Of a stretch of DNA of 42,481 bases, positions 27,490-35,228 are shown in pieces. The notes below the pieces were generated by a model, which made no database searches, was not told the DNA's origin, and saw only the letters and a program-made list of their open reading frames with translations. Every line of letters starts with the position of its first letter. Within the stretch, counting starts at the first letter, position 1. The stretch comes from Bacillota bacterium (GTDB lineage: Bacteria; Bacillota; Clostridia; Lachnospirales; Lachnospiraceae). Both the position numbers and the translations under genes were made by a program. The stretch lies in assembly GCA_023441965.1 (NCBI GenBank), contig JAEZNB010000085.1:1-42481 (forward strand). Direction: 5' to 3'.

Positions 27490-28899
27490 ATGTCAACGGA
27501 CGATAAAACAAAATCGCCGAAAATGTTTGGCAGAGACACTATCTATACGCTCGTGGATGAAATTACAAGAGAGAATTTACCCAGTGTCATTAATAACGCG
27601 CTGACAGTCCATATAAAAAACTCAACACAGATAAAATATCTGGCTGAATATGAAAAAGGCAATCAGCCGATTTTGAATAGAGAAAAAATCATTCGCCCTG
27701 AAATATGCAACAAGGCTGTTGAAAACCATGCTGCGGAAGCGACGGCGTTTTTTTCCGGGTATTTCATAGGCGAATCTTGCAAATACATTCAGCGTGGAGC
27801 GAAAAAAGGCGTTTCGGACGACATTGACCGTCTGAATGAGTATATGTACCTTGCCGACAAGGAAAGTTGCGACGAAGAACTGGTTAATAAGTTTTATTGC
27901 ACTGGCGTGGGGTACAGAATGTGCCTTGCAAGCTCCGATAAAAACAGCGACGTTCCGTTTGAAATTGATTCATGTGATCCCGAGAATACGTTCATCGTTT
28001 ACAAGTCTGGTTTTGGTAAGCGCCGGATGCTTGGGTGCCAGATTATAAAATTGGCTGACGAATCAACAGTGTATGCAGGCTATACGAAAACTCACTACTT
28101 TGAGACGGACGGAAAAACCGTATTGAAATGGGAACCTCACACATATATCGACATACCGATTTTTGAATATAACGCATATACGACCAAGATGGGCGTATAT
28201 GAACCCGTAATAGACATTTATGACTCAATCAACAAGACGCAGAGCAATAGGCTTGATGGCGTCGAAGCATTTATTCAGGCATTGCTAGTTTTTGTAAATT
28301 GCGACGTTGACGCAGATGGCGTTGATAAGATGCGTCAATCGGGCTTCGTAAAGCTGAAAACAATGGGCGACGTAAAAGCCGAAATAAAGCTGATTGCAGA
28401 ACAACTCGACCAGATGCAGACACAAACATTGATTGATTGCATGGTGGACACGTCCAAGGCGATCATAGGTATGCCGAACAACGCAAAAGGGCTCGGAGGC
28501 GGCGCTTCTGGCAACGTAGGGTCTGTCGTAGCTTGGCAAGGATGGGAGATGTGCGAGCCGCGCATAAAGAAGACTGAGCGGCTGTACAAGCGCTCTGAGC
28601 GGCTGTTTATGCGCCATTTGCTGAAAATCATAAAGGACACAGACGGGATAGACATTGACGAATCTGACGTTGAGCCCGAATTTGCCCGCCACAACATAGA
28701 GAATATACAGGTCAAAACACAGTCGCTTCAAACGATGCTTGGTTGCGGAATCGAGCCTGCGGAAGCGATAGCGGCAGTGAAGATTTGGAGCGATCCGAAC
28801 GCCGTAACGACAAAATCAAAGGCTTTTTTGAAAAAGTGGGAATATAAAGAACCCACGGCACAAGAACCCGTAAAGCAAGAACCGCCCGTGCAGCCGTAG
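27490..28899 (+). CDS. portal protein (SPP1-type)
   Basis: A 469-residue portal of the SPP1 gp6 class, the dodecameric DNA gate at one capsid vertex. Typical regions are the N-terminal KYLAEYEKGNQPILNREK and VENHAAEATAFFSGYFIGES, the central HTYIDIPIFEYN and YDSINKTQSNRLDGVEAFIQ, and IIGMPNNAKGLGGGASGNVG. ATG at 27490 follows GGGAGG. The C-terminus is a proline-rich tail. Confidence 0.93.
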   Translation: MSTDDKTKSPKMFGRDTIYTLVDEITRENLPSVINNALTVHIKNSTQIKYLAEYEKGNQPILNREKIIRPEICNKAVENHAAEATAFFSGYFIGESCKYIQRGAKKGVSDDIDRLNEYMYLADKESCDEELVNKFYCTGVGYRMCLASSDKNSDVPFEIDSCDPENTFIVYKSGFGKRRMLGCQIIKLADESTVYAGYTKTHYFETDGKTVLKWEPHTYIDIPIFEYNAYTTKMGVYEPVIDIYDSINKTQSNRLDGVEAFIQALLVFVNCDVDADGVDKMRQSGFVKLKTMGDVKAEIKLIAEQLDQMQTQTLIDCMVDTSKAIIGMPNNAKGLGGGASGNVGSVVAWQGWEMCEPRIKKTERLYKRSERLFMRHLLKIIKDTDGIDIDESDVEPEFARHNIENIQVKTQSLQTMLGCGIEPAEAIAAVKIWSDPNAVTTKSKAFLKKWEYKEPTAQEPVKQEPPVQP

Positions 28900-28995
28900 C
28901 GACTGCTGGCGTTTTCAATTAAGCAGCTATGCGTTAAATAGCAACACCTGCGGACGCGACCCGCGGTAACAAAGCGTAGTGTGGAGGTTAAGGAT

Positions 28996-29574
28996 ATGAC
29001 ACGCGAACAGGTTAAGGCTATTTTCCCCGAAGCAACGGACGATCAGGTTGATGCTTTTTTAAACGCTCACGGCGCTGATGTTAACAAGGCCAAAAAATCC
29101 GCAGCGGATAACATCGCGGAATTTGAGCGGCTCAAAGGCGTTGAAGCGGATTACGAAAAACTGAAAGGTTCGACCCTCACCGAACAAGAAAAGCTGCAAA
29201 AACAGCTTGAGGCGGCAGAAAAAGCTGAAAAACTGTTCAAGAGACAGACAAACAAGGTTGCCGCAGAAAAATTGTTTGTCGCGGCTGGCTTAAAAGATGA
29301 CGATTATTCAGAGCTTTTGGAATCCATCGTCACGGAAGACGCTGACGGCACAACAAAAACAGCAACGAATTTTGTCGGCATACTGAAAGCGCAAAAAGAA
29401 GCGACCGAAAAGGCCGTCAAGGAAGAGCTCATGCGCAACAACCCGAAGCCGCCCGCTGGCGGTGGTGGTGGTGGCGTTGACAAGAAAGCATTCGATGCGA
29501 TGTCGAGCGCAGACCAGATCAAGTTCATGAGCGAGAACCCGAACTGGAAAGAAATTATCAGTAAGAAGGAGTAG
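28996..29574 (+). CDS. scaffold protein (GP20-like)
   Basis: A 192-residue capsid scaffold. The central coiled coil (EFERLKGVEADYEKLKGSTL, QKQLEAAEKAEKLFKRQ) and C-terminal domain (KKAFDAMSSADQIKFM) fit the phage GP20 scaffold family, with an unusual glycine run (AGGGGGGV) before the last helix. ATG 28996 follows TGGAGG. It guides capsid assembly and leaves before packaging. Confidence 0.85.
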   Translation: MTREQVKAIFPEATDDQVDAFLNAHGADVNKAKKSAADNIAEFERLKGVEADYEKLKGSTLTEQEKLQKQLEAAEKAEKLFKRQTNKVAAEKLFVAAGLKDDDYSELLESIVTEDADGTTKTATNFVGILKAQKEATEKAVKEELMRNNPKPPAGGGGGGVDKKAFDAMSSADQIKFMSENPNWKEIISKKE

Positions 29575-29583
29575 TGATTTAAT

Positions 29584-30627
29584 ATGGCTGGAACCTATCT
29601 GAATTACCCGTTCAACGAGGAACTGTTTCTCTATCAGTGGCAGAACGAAAAAGACCCGACACTGACGGCTCTCTATGAGAGTGGCGCAGTGCAGGCGAAC
29701 GGCACGATCCAGCAGCTCATCGCTAACGGATCGGATATGTACACCATTCCCGTGTACAACATCATCGGCGGCACGCCTGAGAACTACGACGGCGCGACCG
29801 ATATCACCCTGACAGACCCTGATGCAAAAACTCAGAGCGGTATTGTGTTTGGCCGTGCGCACGGATGGAAAGACAGGGATTTTATCCGCGATTATAACAG
29901 CGGCGCAGACCCCATGAAACAGATCAGTTCTCAGGTCGCGAAATATTGGCAGAAACAGCGTCAGACGATCTTGCTCGCGATCCTCAAAGGCATCTTTGGT
30001 GCCGTAGATGACGAGAGCGGCGCTTGGGACGAATGGCAGAACCACACCTATTCCATTGCCACTGCCGGAGCCTCCGTTGCTGACTCGAATAAACTCGGCG
30101 CAACCACGGCTGGTGATGCGCTGCAGAAAGCGGTGGGCGATGCAGCCTCTATGTTTGGCCTTGCGATCATGCACAGCAAACCGGCCACAAGCCTTGCGGG
30201 ACTGCAGCTTTTGAGCTTCCGCAAGTATACGGACGCGATGGGCGTTGAGAGAACGCTCCGCATTGCTGATCTTAACGGCTTGACCGTTGTGATTGACGAT
30301 GGTGTTCCTGTTGCGGACAGCGCGACCGCTTCCGGCGCGAAGGAGTACACGACCTATCTGTTTGGCAGCGGTGCATTACAGCACGCTACAGCTCCGGTCG
30401 ATACTCCCGTGGAGATCGAGCGCGACGCGAAAGACGATGGCGGCTACAACGCGCTGATTACCCGTCTGCGCGAAACCATTCACCCGAACGGCTTTACGTA
30501 TACGAAGCCTGTCGGCTATACCGCTTCGCCTACCAACAACCAGCTCGGCGCATCCGGCACCTCCAACTGGTCCGTTGTCGGAAACCCGAAGAACATCGCT
30601 ATTGCTCGTATCATCTCCAACGGTTAA
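29584..30627 (+). CDS. major capsid protein
   Basis: A 347-residue coat protein placed directly after scaffold. It begins YLNYPFNEELFLYQWQNEKD and carries RAHGWKDRDFIRDYNSGADP, a spine-helix region (ISSQVAKYWQKQRQTILLAI), and a long C-terminal alpha/beta region (GLTVVIDDGVPVADSA, HPNGFTYTKP) typical of HK97-fold major capsid proteins of Firmicutes phages. No prohead protease is encoded upstream, so assembly likely uses scaffold only. Confidence 0.92.
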   Translation: MAGTYLNYPFNEELFLYQWQNEKDPTLTALYESGAVQANGTIQQLIANGSDMYTIPVYNIIGGTPENYDGATDITLTDPDAKTQSGIVFGRAHGWKDRDFIRDYNSGADPMKQISSQVAKYWQKQRQTILLAILKGIFGAVDDESGAWDEWQNHTYSIATAGASVADSNKLGATTAGDALQKAVGDAASMFGLAIMHSKPATSLAGLQLLSFRKYTDAMGVERTLRIADLNGLTVVIDDGVPVADSATASGAKEYTTYLFGSGALQHATAPVDTPVEIERDAKDDGGYNALITRLRETIHPNGFTYTKPVGYTASPTNNQLGASGTSNWSVVGNPKNIAIARIISNG

Positions 30628-30646
30628 GGCCGGGGAGGTATGTGAT

Positions 30647-31678
30647 ATGTTTTATGTGATTGGCAATAAGGTTTACAGCGCGACTTACGACGAGGATAAC
30701 AGCCGTTATCCTCTCGTGAGCGTTGCAATGGCTGCTGATGGTGCCGTTACCATCACTGACGAGGGTGAGGGTATCGCGACGATCCCGGCCCCGTATCGCA
30801 AGTGTACCCTCGAAGAAGTGATTGCGATATTCGCGATAGTTGCTGGTGGAAAACAGAAACCATACGCTACGATTTCGGGCAACGATCCGGTAACGGTTTA
30901 TCTGGATGAGGCAAGCAAGGCCGCAACGCTCACGATTGCAAAGCCGTCTGCGGGCGATTTCTCGCTTGTGGCATCCAGCAACACGGGCATCGCAACCGTT
31001 TCGGAGGCAGATGGCGTATTCACCATCGTTCCGGTTGCCGCGGGAATGTGTAACATCACGGCAAAGTGGACTCCGACAGATACGGACTTTGCCGCATCTA
31101 CTGTGACGATTCCCGTCATGGTTGTTCGCAGAAAAGTCGAGATCGCGCAGGTTCGCGAACAGAACCTTACGAAAAACGTTGCAAAAACGATTGTGCTGCA
31201 GCCGAACATAAACTCTATTGCTTATACAGCGCTATCGTCCGACACAGGTATCTGCGCGGTTGCGATTACGGGCGGCACGGGACACGAACACGACCTTGTA
31301 CTCACTCCGGCTGCGAGCGCGCCGCTTGGCAAGTGCAAGATTACTGTTTCCGCTGTTGAAAGTAACGGCAAGGCTGATGATAGCGATGTCATGGAGTTTT
31401 GGGTGAACGTCTGCAATTCGGCGGTGTCGATCACTGCAATTGACGATCAGACTGTAGAAGCTGGCAAGAGCAAAGAAATCACGGTGACTTGCGCCGGTGC
31501 GGAAATACGCGAGATCACAACCTCCGATGCGTCGCATGTGACTGTCGAGAAGACGGCAAAACTGAAATTCAAAGTCACAGCGGTTGGCGAGGCCGAAGAT
31601 GCAGCAACCGTAACCGTATATTGCGATAAGCGTGGGTACGGTGAGGACAGCGAAGACTTGACGGTTACTATTTCTTAA
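30647..31678 (+). CDS. Ig-like domain capsid/head decoration protein
   Basis: A 343-residue protein after the capsid gene. The first 80 residues form a separate domain, then come repeated Ig-like (Big_2/BIG-type) units, visible as VTVYLDEASKAATLTIAKPS, SSNTGIATVSEADGVFTIVP and later TVEAGKSKEITVTCAGAEI. Ig-like domains on heads bind surface sugars. ATG 30647 follows GGGGAGG. It could also be a head fibre. Confidence 0.75.
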   Translation: MFYVIGNKVYSATYDEDNSRYPLVSVAMAADGAVTITDEGEGIATIPAPYRKCTLEEVIAIFAIVAGGKQKPYATISGNDPVTVYLDEASKAATLTIAKPSAGDFSLVASSNTGIATVSEADGVFTIVPVAAGMCNITAKWTPTDTDFAASTVTIPVMVVRRKVEIAQVREQNLTKNVAKTIVLQPNINSIAYTALSSDTGICAVAITGGTGHEHDLVLTPAASAPLGKCKITVSAVESNGKADDSDVMEFWVNVCNSAVSITAIDDQTVEAGKSKEITVTCAGAEIREITTSDASHVTVEKTAKLKFKVTAVGEAEDAATVTVYCDKRGYGEDSEDLTVTIS

Positions 31679-31695
31679 CGAAGGAGGTGCGTGGT

Positions 31696-32022
31696 ATGAC
31701 TTCGGTTGAAAAGCTCGCGATGTTAAAGTCGCTATTGAAAATAAGCGGAACTGACGCAGATACCGAGTTAACCACGCACCTCAATTTTTGTAAGCTTGAA
31801 ATCCTCGCGTGGCTGTATTCTGGTAAAACGCCCGAAGGTATAACGGATGTTCCCGCGCAGTATGAACCGACGCAAATCATGGCTTGTGTGGCTGGGTACG
31901 GGATCAGCGGCGCAGAGGGGCAGACGGCGCACAGCGAAAACGGCATTAGTCGGATGTGGAAATACGAGGACATGGTGGCGTATGTAAGGGCGCATGTAGC
32001 GGCATACGTGCAGGTGATTTGA
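31696..32022 (+). CDS. head-tail connector (gp6-like)
   Basis: A 108-residue adaptor. The start TSVEKLAMLKSLLKISGTDA and helical body (LNFCKLEILAWLYSG, TQIMACVAGYG) fit the HK97 gp6/SPP1 gp15-like connector that sits below the portal. ATG 31696 follows AAGGAGG. Confidence 0.8.
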   Translation: MTSVEKLAMLKSLLKISGTDADTELTTHLNFCKLEILAWLYSGKTPEGITDVPAQYEPTQIMACVAGYGISGAEGQTAHSENGISRMWKYEDMVAYVRAHVAAYVQVI

Positions 32023-32023
32023 C

Positions 32024-32395
32024 ATGCGCACGCTGAATCGCAACAAACAACCGCTCCATTATGCCACGTTCGTCAGCAAGGATGAGATCACCGACGAATA
32101 CGGCAACAGCACCGGCGCGTACGAGATCACCTATTCCGTTCCCGTCGCTGTAGATTGGAACGTTCGCGGCGTTGAATCGGACGCGGAAGTCGCTATGTTC
32201 GGAATTCTTGCGAAAGACACGATCCGCGTCGTGTGCGAGAAACCACTACCGATTGATACAGCCTCGATTATCTGGTTCGGAATCGAACCGCCAGACCCGT
32301 ACACAGCAACCGCGCCGGGTCACAATTACAGGATCGCAGGAATACCGCCCACGCTGAATGACGCGGTGTTTTATGCGGTGAGGGTGAGTGAATGA
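32024..32395 (+). CDS. head closure protein
   Basis: A 123-residue beta-rich protein (HYATFVSKDEITDEYGNSTG, YSVPVAVDWNVRG, FGIEPPDPYTATAPG) in the position and style of head-closure/stopper proteins (SPP1 gp16-like). It begins 1 bp after the connector stop and overlaps the zincin gene. Confidence 0.75.
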   Translation: MRTLNRNKQPLHYATFVSKDEITDEYGNSTGAYEITYSVPVAVDWNVRGVESDAEVAMFGILAKDTIRVVCEKPLPIDTASIIWFGIEPPDPYTATAPGHNYRIAGIPPTLNDAVFYAVRVSE

Positions 32396-32745
32396 AGTCT
32401 AAGCGGCTGAATATCCTCGGGACGAAATATGACCTGATATTCAAGGGTGAAAACGACGATCCGGCGTTTGAATCGTGCGGTGGTTATCGGGATGCCTATG
32501 CAAAACAAATCGTAATACACGACTTCAAGCCGACCGACGAACCGATGGAAACAAAGAATCTGCCCGCTGTTGTCAGACAAAATGTTCGCCACGAGATCGT
32601 CCATGCATTTATGTTTGAGAGCGGATTAGACTGTAACGCGGCGCACTACGACGGCAACTGGGCGCGAAACGAAGAAATGGTCGATTGGTTCGCTATTCAA
32701 GGACCGAAAATCTACGCCGCGTGGAAAGAGGCTGGGGCAATTTAA
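32392..32745 (+). CDS. HEXXH zinc metallopeptidase-like protein
   Basis: A 117-residue protein with HEIVH at residues 67-71 and a downstream Glu in RNEEMVDWFAIQ, the arrangement of a minimal zincin active site. It resembles small peptidase-like genes inserted in head-tail modules of Firmicutes phages. A structural maturation or host-targeted role is unproven. It is coupled to the head-closure gene by ATGA. Confidence 0.75.
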   Translation: MKSKRLNILGTKYDLIFKGENDDPAFESCGGYRDAYAKQIVIHDFKPTDEPMETKNLPAVVRQNVRHEIVHAFMFESGLDCNAAHYDGNWARNEEMVDWFAIQGPKIYAAWKEAGAI

Positions 32746-32755
32746 GGAGGAAAAA

Positions 32756-32938
32756 ATGGATATTGAAAAGGTCACGGACAAACTCGGTGAAATGTCCGAC
32801 ACACTGAACGGTATAGGCGGCAGGCTTATCGTTGGTTCTATGCGCGATCCCGCGATAAAGGAAGCGCACGAAATGACGCTGGCTCTCGGAGCAGAGATGG
32901 ACGACCTCATTAATGACCTGCTGGGCGAAGATGAATGA
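32756..32938 (+). CDS. small hypothetical protein in head-tail module
   Basis: A 60-residue acidic helical protein (KLGEMSDTLNGIGGRLIVGS, MDDLINDLLGEDE) with an AAGGAGG ribosome site, overlapping the next gene by 4 nt. No family recognised. Confidence 0.6.
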   Translation: MDIEKVTDKLGEMSDTLNGIGGRLIVGSMRDPAIKEAHEMTLALGAEMDDLINDLLGEDE

Positions 32939-33429
32939 AAATCTCCATCGCCCTCTCCGAATCATCCATCAATGATACGATTAAGCAGCTCCGCCAGTAT
33001 AAATCCAGCCTGACCAAGAAAATCGAAGCCCTTATAACCGCTATGGTCGCATACGGTGAGGACTATGCGATAAACGAGGTCGGCCACGTCGATACAGGCG
33101 AAACGCTTGAAACAATCAAAGGCTATCGAAGCGGCAACAAGGGCGTGATCGTGGCGGGCGGAAACGCCGTGTGGCTGGAATTCGGCTCTGGTACGCGATA
33201 TAACGGCCCGGTCGGGTCGAGTCCGCATCCGATGGGCAGCGAGCTCGGAATGACGATAGGTGAGTACGGCAAGGGACAGGGTGCGAATCCGGGCGGTTGG
33301 TGGTACTACGACGCATCCGGGCAGATCAAGCATACTTACGGCATACCGGCAACGATGTTTATGTATCGAACCGCGAGAGAGTTGGAACGGATTGCGCCGG
33401 AGCTGGCGAGGGAGATTTTCAAGACATGA
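32935..33429 (+). CDS. HK97 gp10-like tail/neck protein
   Basis: A 164-residue protein of the HK97 gp10 family: HVDTGETLETIKGYRSGNKG, AVWLEFGSGTRYNGP and GIPATMFMYRTARELER are the family's hallmark segments (DTG..., WLEFGTG...). It helps join the head neck to the tail tube. Confidence 0.9.
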   Translation: MKISIALSESSINDTIKQLRQYKSSLTKKIEALITAMVAYGEDYAINEVGHVDTGETLETIKGYRSGNKGVIVAGGNAVWLEFGSGTRYNGPVGSSPHPMGSELGMTIGEYGKGQGANPGGWWYYDASGQIKHTYGIPATMFMYRTARELERIAPELAREIFKT

Positions 33430-33872
33430 TTGATTGTGAAAATGTCGTATTTTCGACCGTAGCGACCGCCCTGCGCGATAAATTTAAACCTCCACTGACA
33501 GGCAAATTAATCAGCGTAAGCGGCGATATTGCTGCTGTACCGGCAAGCTTTCCCGCAGCGATGGGTTCCGAGATGGATAACAGCATTTATGAGCGCACAA
33601 TGACGCTTGATGGCGCTGAACGGCACGCATCTGTCATGTGGCAGTGGGAGGCCGTCTCGGATAAAAGTGCTACAAAAAAGTCTGAGTGCAAGGACATAAT
33701 GGCAACGATAGACGCTCAAATGCTTGGGGTGGGATTTATGCGTATGCCCGGAAGCGGTCCTATTGGAAACGCAGACGCTACAAAATATCGAATGGTCGCC
33801 CGATACAGGGCTGTCATATCAGCCGGGGAATCCTCTGGCGAAAATACTGTATATCGAATCTATCGGAGGTGA
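33426..33872 (+). CDS. tail completion/terminator protein (probable)
   Basis: A 148-residue protein in the tail-completion position between gp10-like and major tail proteins. VVFSTVATALRDKF, a beta-rich body and KYRMVARYRAVI are consistent with the tail-terminator fold. Assignment relies mainly on gene order. It starts in ATGA overlap. Confidence 0.7.
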   Translation: MIDCENVVFSTVATALRDKFKPPLTGKLISVSGDIAAVPASFPAAMGSEMDNSIYERTMTLDGAERHASVMWQWEAVSDKSATKKSECKDIMATIDAQMLGVGFMRMPGSGPIGNADATKYRMVARYRAVISAGESSGENTVYRIYRR

Positions 33873-33877
33873 CTTGT

Positions 33878-34009
33878 ATGAAATGTCCTTACTGTCACGC
33901 AGAGGTAAAACCAATCGGCGCAAACTGCCCGAAGTGCAAAGCGGCGATTGTGAAGAAAGAAACCAAACCTGAAACGAATAAAAAAGGAGATGAATCAAAT
34001 GGCTCTTGA
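33878..34009 (+). CDS. 43-residue zinc-ribbon protein
   Basis: A short zinc ribbon (MKCPYCHAEVKPIGANCPKC) followed by a Lys/Glu-rich tail. It lies between tail completion and major tail genes and overlaps the major tail start. A CGGAGG ribosome site 7 bp upstream supports translation. Role unknown. Confidence 0.6.
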   Translation: MKCPYCHAEVKPIGANCPKCKAAIVKKETKPETNKKGDESNGS

Positions 34010-34466
34010 ACTTACTACAGTGGGCGCGAAAGTGGCTTATGCCGTTGCTACGACCGCAGGGACTCGCCCGACTACGGGTTATACCGATCTGATTGGATTG
34101 ACCGAGGCCCCCGAAATTGATCTTGCCGTGGAAACGCTGGACGCAAGCGATCTTTCGGACACCAAGACACGATACAAGCCCGGTCGTCTTGACCCTGGCG
34201 GCGAAAAAACGTTCACGGCGAACAACACGGCAGCTTTCAGAACCTTGTGGGCGACGTGCGTATCTGCTGCTGAGACGGCTTTGGCGGCTGGCAAAGAAAC
34301 TTATTTTGCCTATATCGTTGATGGTGATGACGATGCTTATTACTTTACCGGAATGCCGCAGGCGTTGGGGCATGGCGGGCTTGCTCAAAACAGCATCGTG
34401 ACGTGTTCGCCCAAGATTGTGTGCGACGACGTTATCGGCTACGCGACCGCGCCAACCGCTGCGTAA
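33999..34466 (+). CDS. major tail tube protein
   Basis: A 155-residue tail tube protein. ALELTTVGAKVAYAVATTAG, TEAPEIDLAVETLDASDLSD and YFAYIVDGDDDAYYFTGM follow the Firmicutes siphophage tube pattern. ATG 33999 is preferred to the in-frame ATG at 33990 because GGAG abuts the latter. It is the tube subunit stacked around the tape measure. Confidence 0.88.
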   Translation: MALELTTVGAKVAYAVATTAGTRPTTGYTDLIGLTEAPEIDLAVETLDASDLSDTKTRYKPGRLDPGGEKTFTANNTAAFRTLWATCVSAAETALAAGKETYFAYIVDGDDDAYYFTGMPQALGHGGLAQNSIVTCSPKIVCDDVIGYATAPTAA

Positions 34467-34499
34467 TTGTTACGCAGTAAAATATAGGAGGAATGGAAA

Positions 34500-34829
34500 A
34501 TGGCAAGAACCACAATTGATTTTGAGTATGACGGCAAAGAATACTCACTCGCATACACGATCGACATCATGAAACGCCGCGAAGCGTTGTTTGCGAGCAT
34601 TATCAACGGAGAAAAACCGCTTTCTGGTACGGAAGATATGTTTTTGCTGGCCTTTGAAGCCAATCACTCGAACGTATCTAACCACATAAGGCGGGCGATC
34701 TTCGCTGAGTTTTCCGAAACGTCAGAAGACGGCTCGTTAATGGAAGCCCTGCTGGAAATGGCCGTTGAGTGCAGAGAAGCGGTCAAGCCAAAGGGAAACG
34801 TCAAGTGGAGGATGAATCAGGGGAACTAG
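34500..34829 (+). CDS. tail assembly chaperone G
   Basis: A 109-residue chaperone (TTIDFEYDGKEYSLAYTIDI start, helical second half) located between tube and tape measure, the gpG position. Its last codons contain the slippery AAAGGGA, so part of the ribosomes shift into the next frame to make the longer GT protein. GGAGG precedes the ATG. Confidence 0.85.
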   Translation: MARTTIDFEYDGKEYSLAYTIDIMKRREALFASIINGEKPLSGTEDMFLLAFEANHSNVSNHIRRAIFAEFSETSEDGSLMEALLEMAVECREAVKPKGNVKWRMNQGN

Positions 34830-34843
34830 GTTCGTCCTCCACT
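34790..34843 (+). promoter_or_regulatory. programmed -1 ribosomal frameshift signal
   Basis: The slippery heptamer A-AAG-GGA (34790-34796) is in the zero frame of gene G. After a 7-nt spacer, AGTGGAGGA (34804-34812) and TCCTCCACT (34835-34843) form a perfect 9-bp stem with a 22-nt loop. Slippage fuses residue 99 of G to the frame ending at 35209. Confidence 0.9.
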
Positions 34844-35209
34844 AAAAAACCAACAACGTTTGCCGAATACGCCGACGAAATGTGCGCTTACTATATGGCT
34901 CTCGGCGTACCGTATCATGAGTACTGGCACGGAAACTATGCGCAATTACAGTATTATGCAAAAGCTGATGAACTCAAGCGCGACCGTGAAAACTGGCTCG
35001 ATTTACGACAAGGCTCCTATGTGTACGATGCTCTTTGCGCGGCTTCTCCAATACTCCACGCATTTGCACCAAAAGGAACAAAGCCGCATCCATATCACAA
35101 GTTACCTTACGGAGTAAAAGAGCAGATCGACCCGGAGGTGGCAAAGGCTGAATTCTTAGCAAAATGGAAAGCCGACAAAGCGATATGGAAAGCAAGATAC
35201 GGAAAATAA
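34796..35209 (+). CDS. GT extension of the tail assembly chaperone (frameshift product)
   Basis: The -1 frame adds 137 residues to the first 99 residues of G, giving a 236-residue GT protein. The T part begins KRQVEDESGELG, has FAEYADEMCAYYMALGVPYH and YHEYWHGNYAQLQYY, and ends AIWKARYGK, a typical Firmicutes gpT region. It should bind the tape measure during tail assembly. There is no separate ribosome site at its start. Confidence 0.85.
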   Translation, partial: KRQVEDESGELGSSSTKKPTTFAEYADEMCAYYMALGVPYHEYWHGNYAQLQYYAKADELKRDRENWLDLRQGSYVYDALCAASPILHAFAPKGTKPHPYHKLPYGVKEQIDPEVAKAEFLAKWKADKAIWKARYGK

Positions 35210-35228
35210 CGAATGAGGCGGTGAGGAT

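Noticed and set aside
29308..30174. 288-codon leftward ORF opposite the scaffold and capsid genes
   Set aside because: It is the complement of strongly recognised structural genes and its protein resembles no family; a shadow frame.
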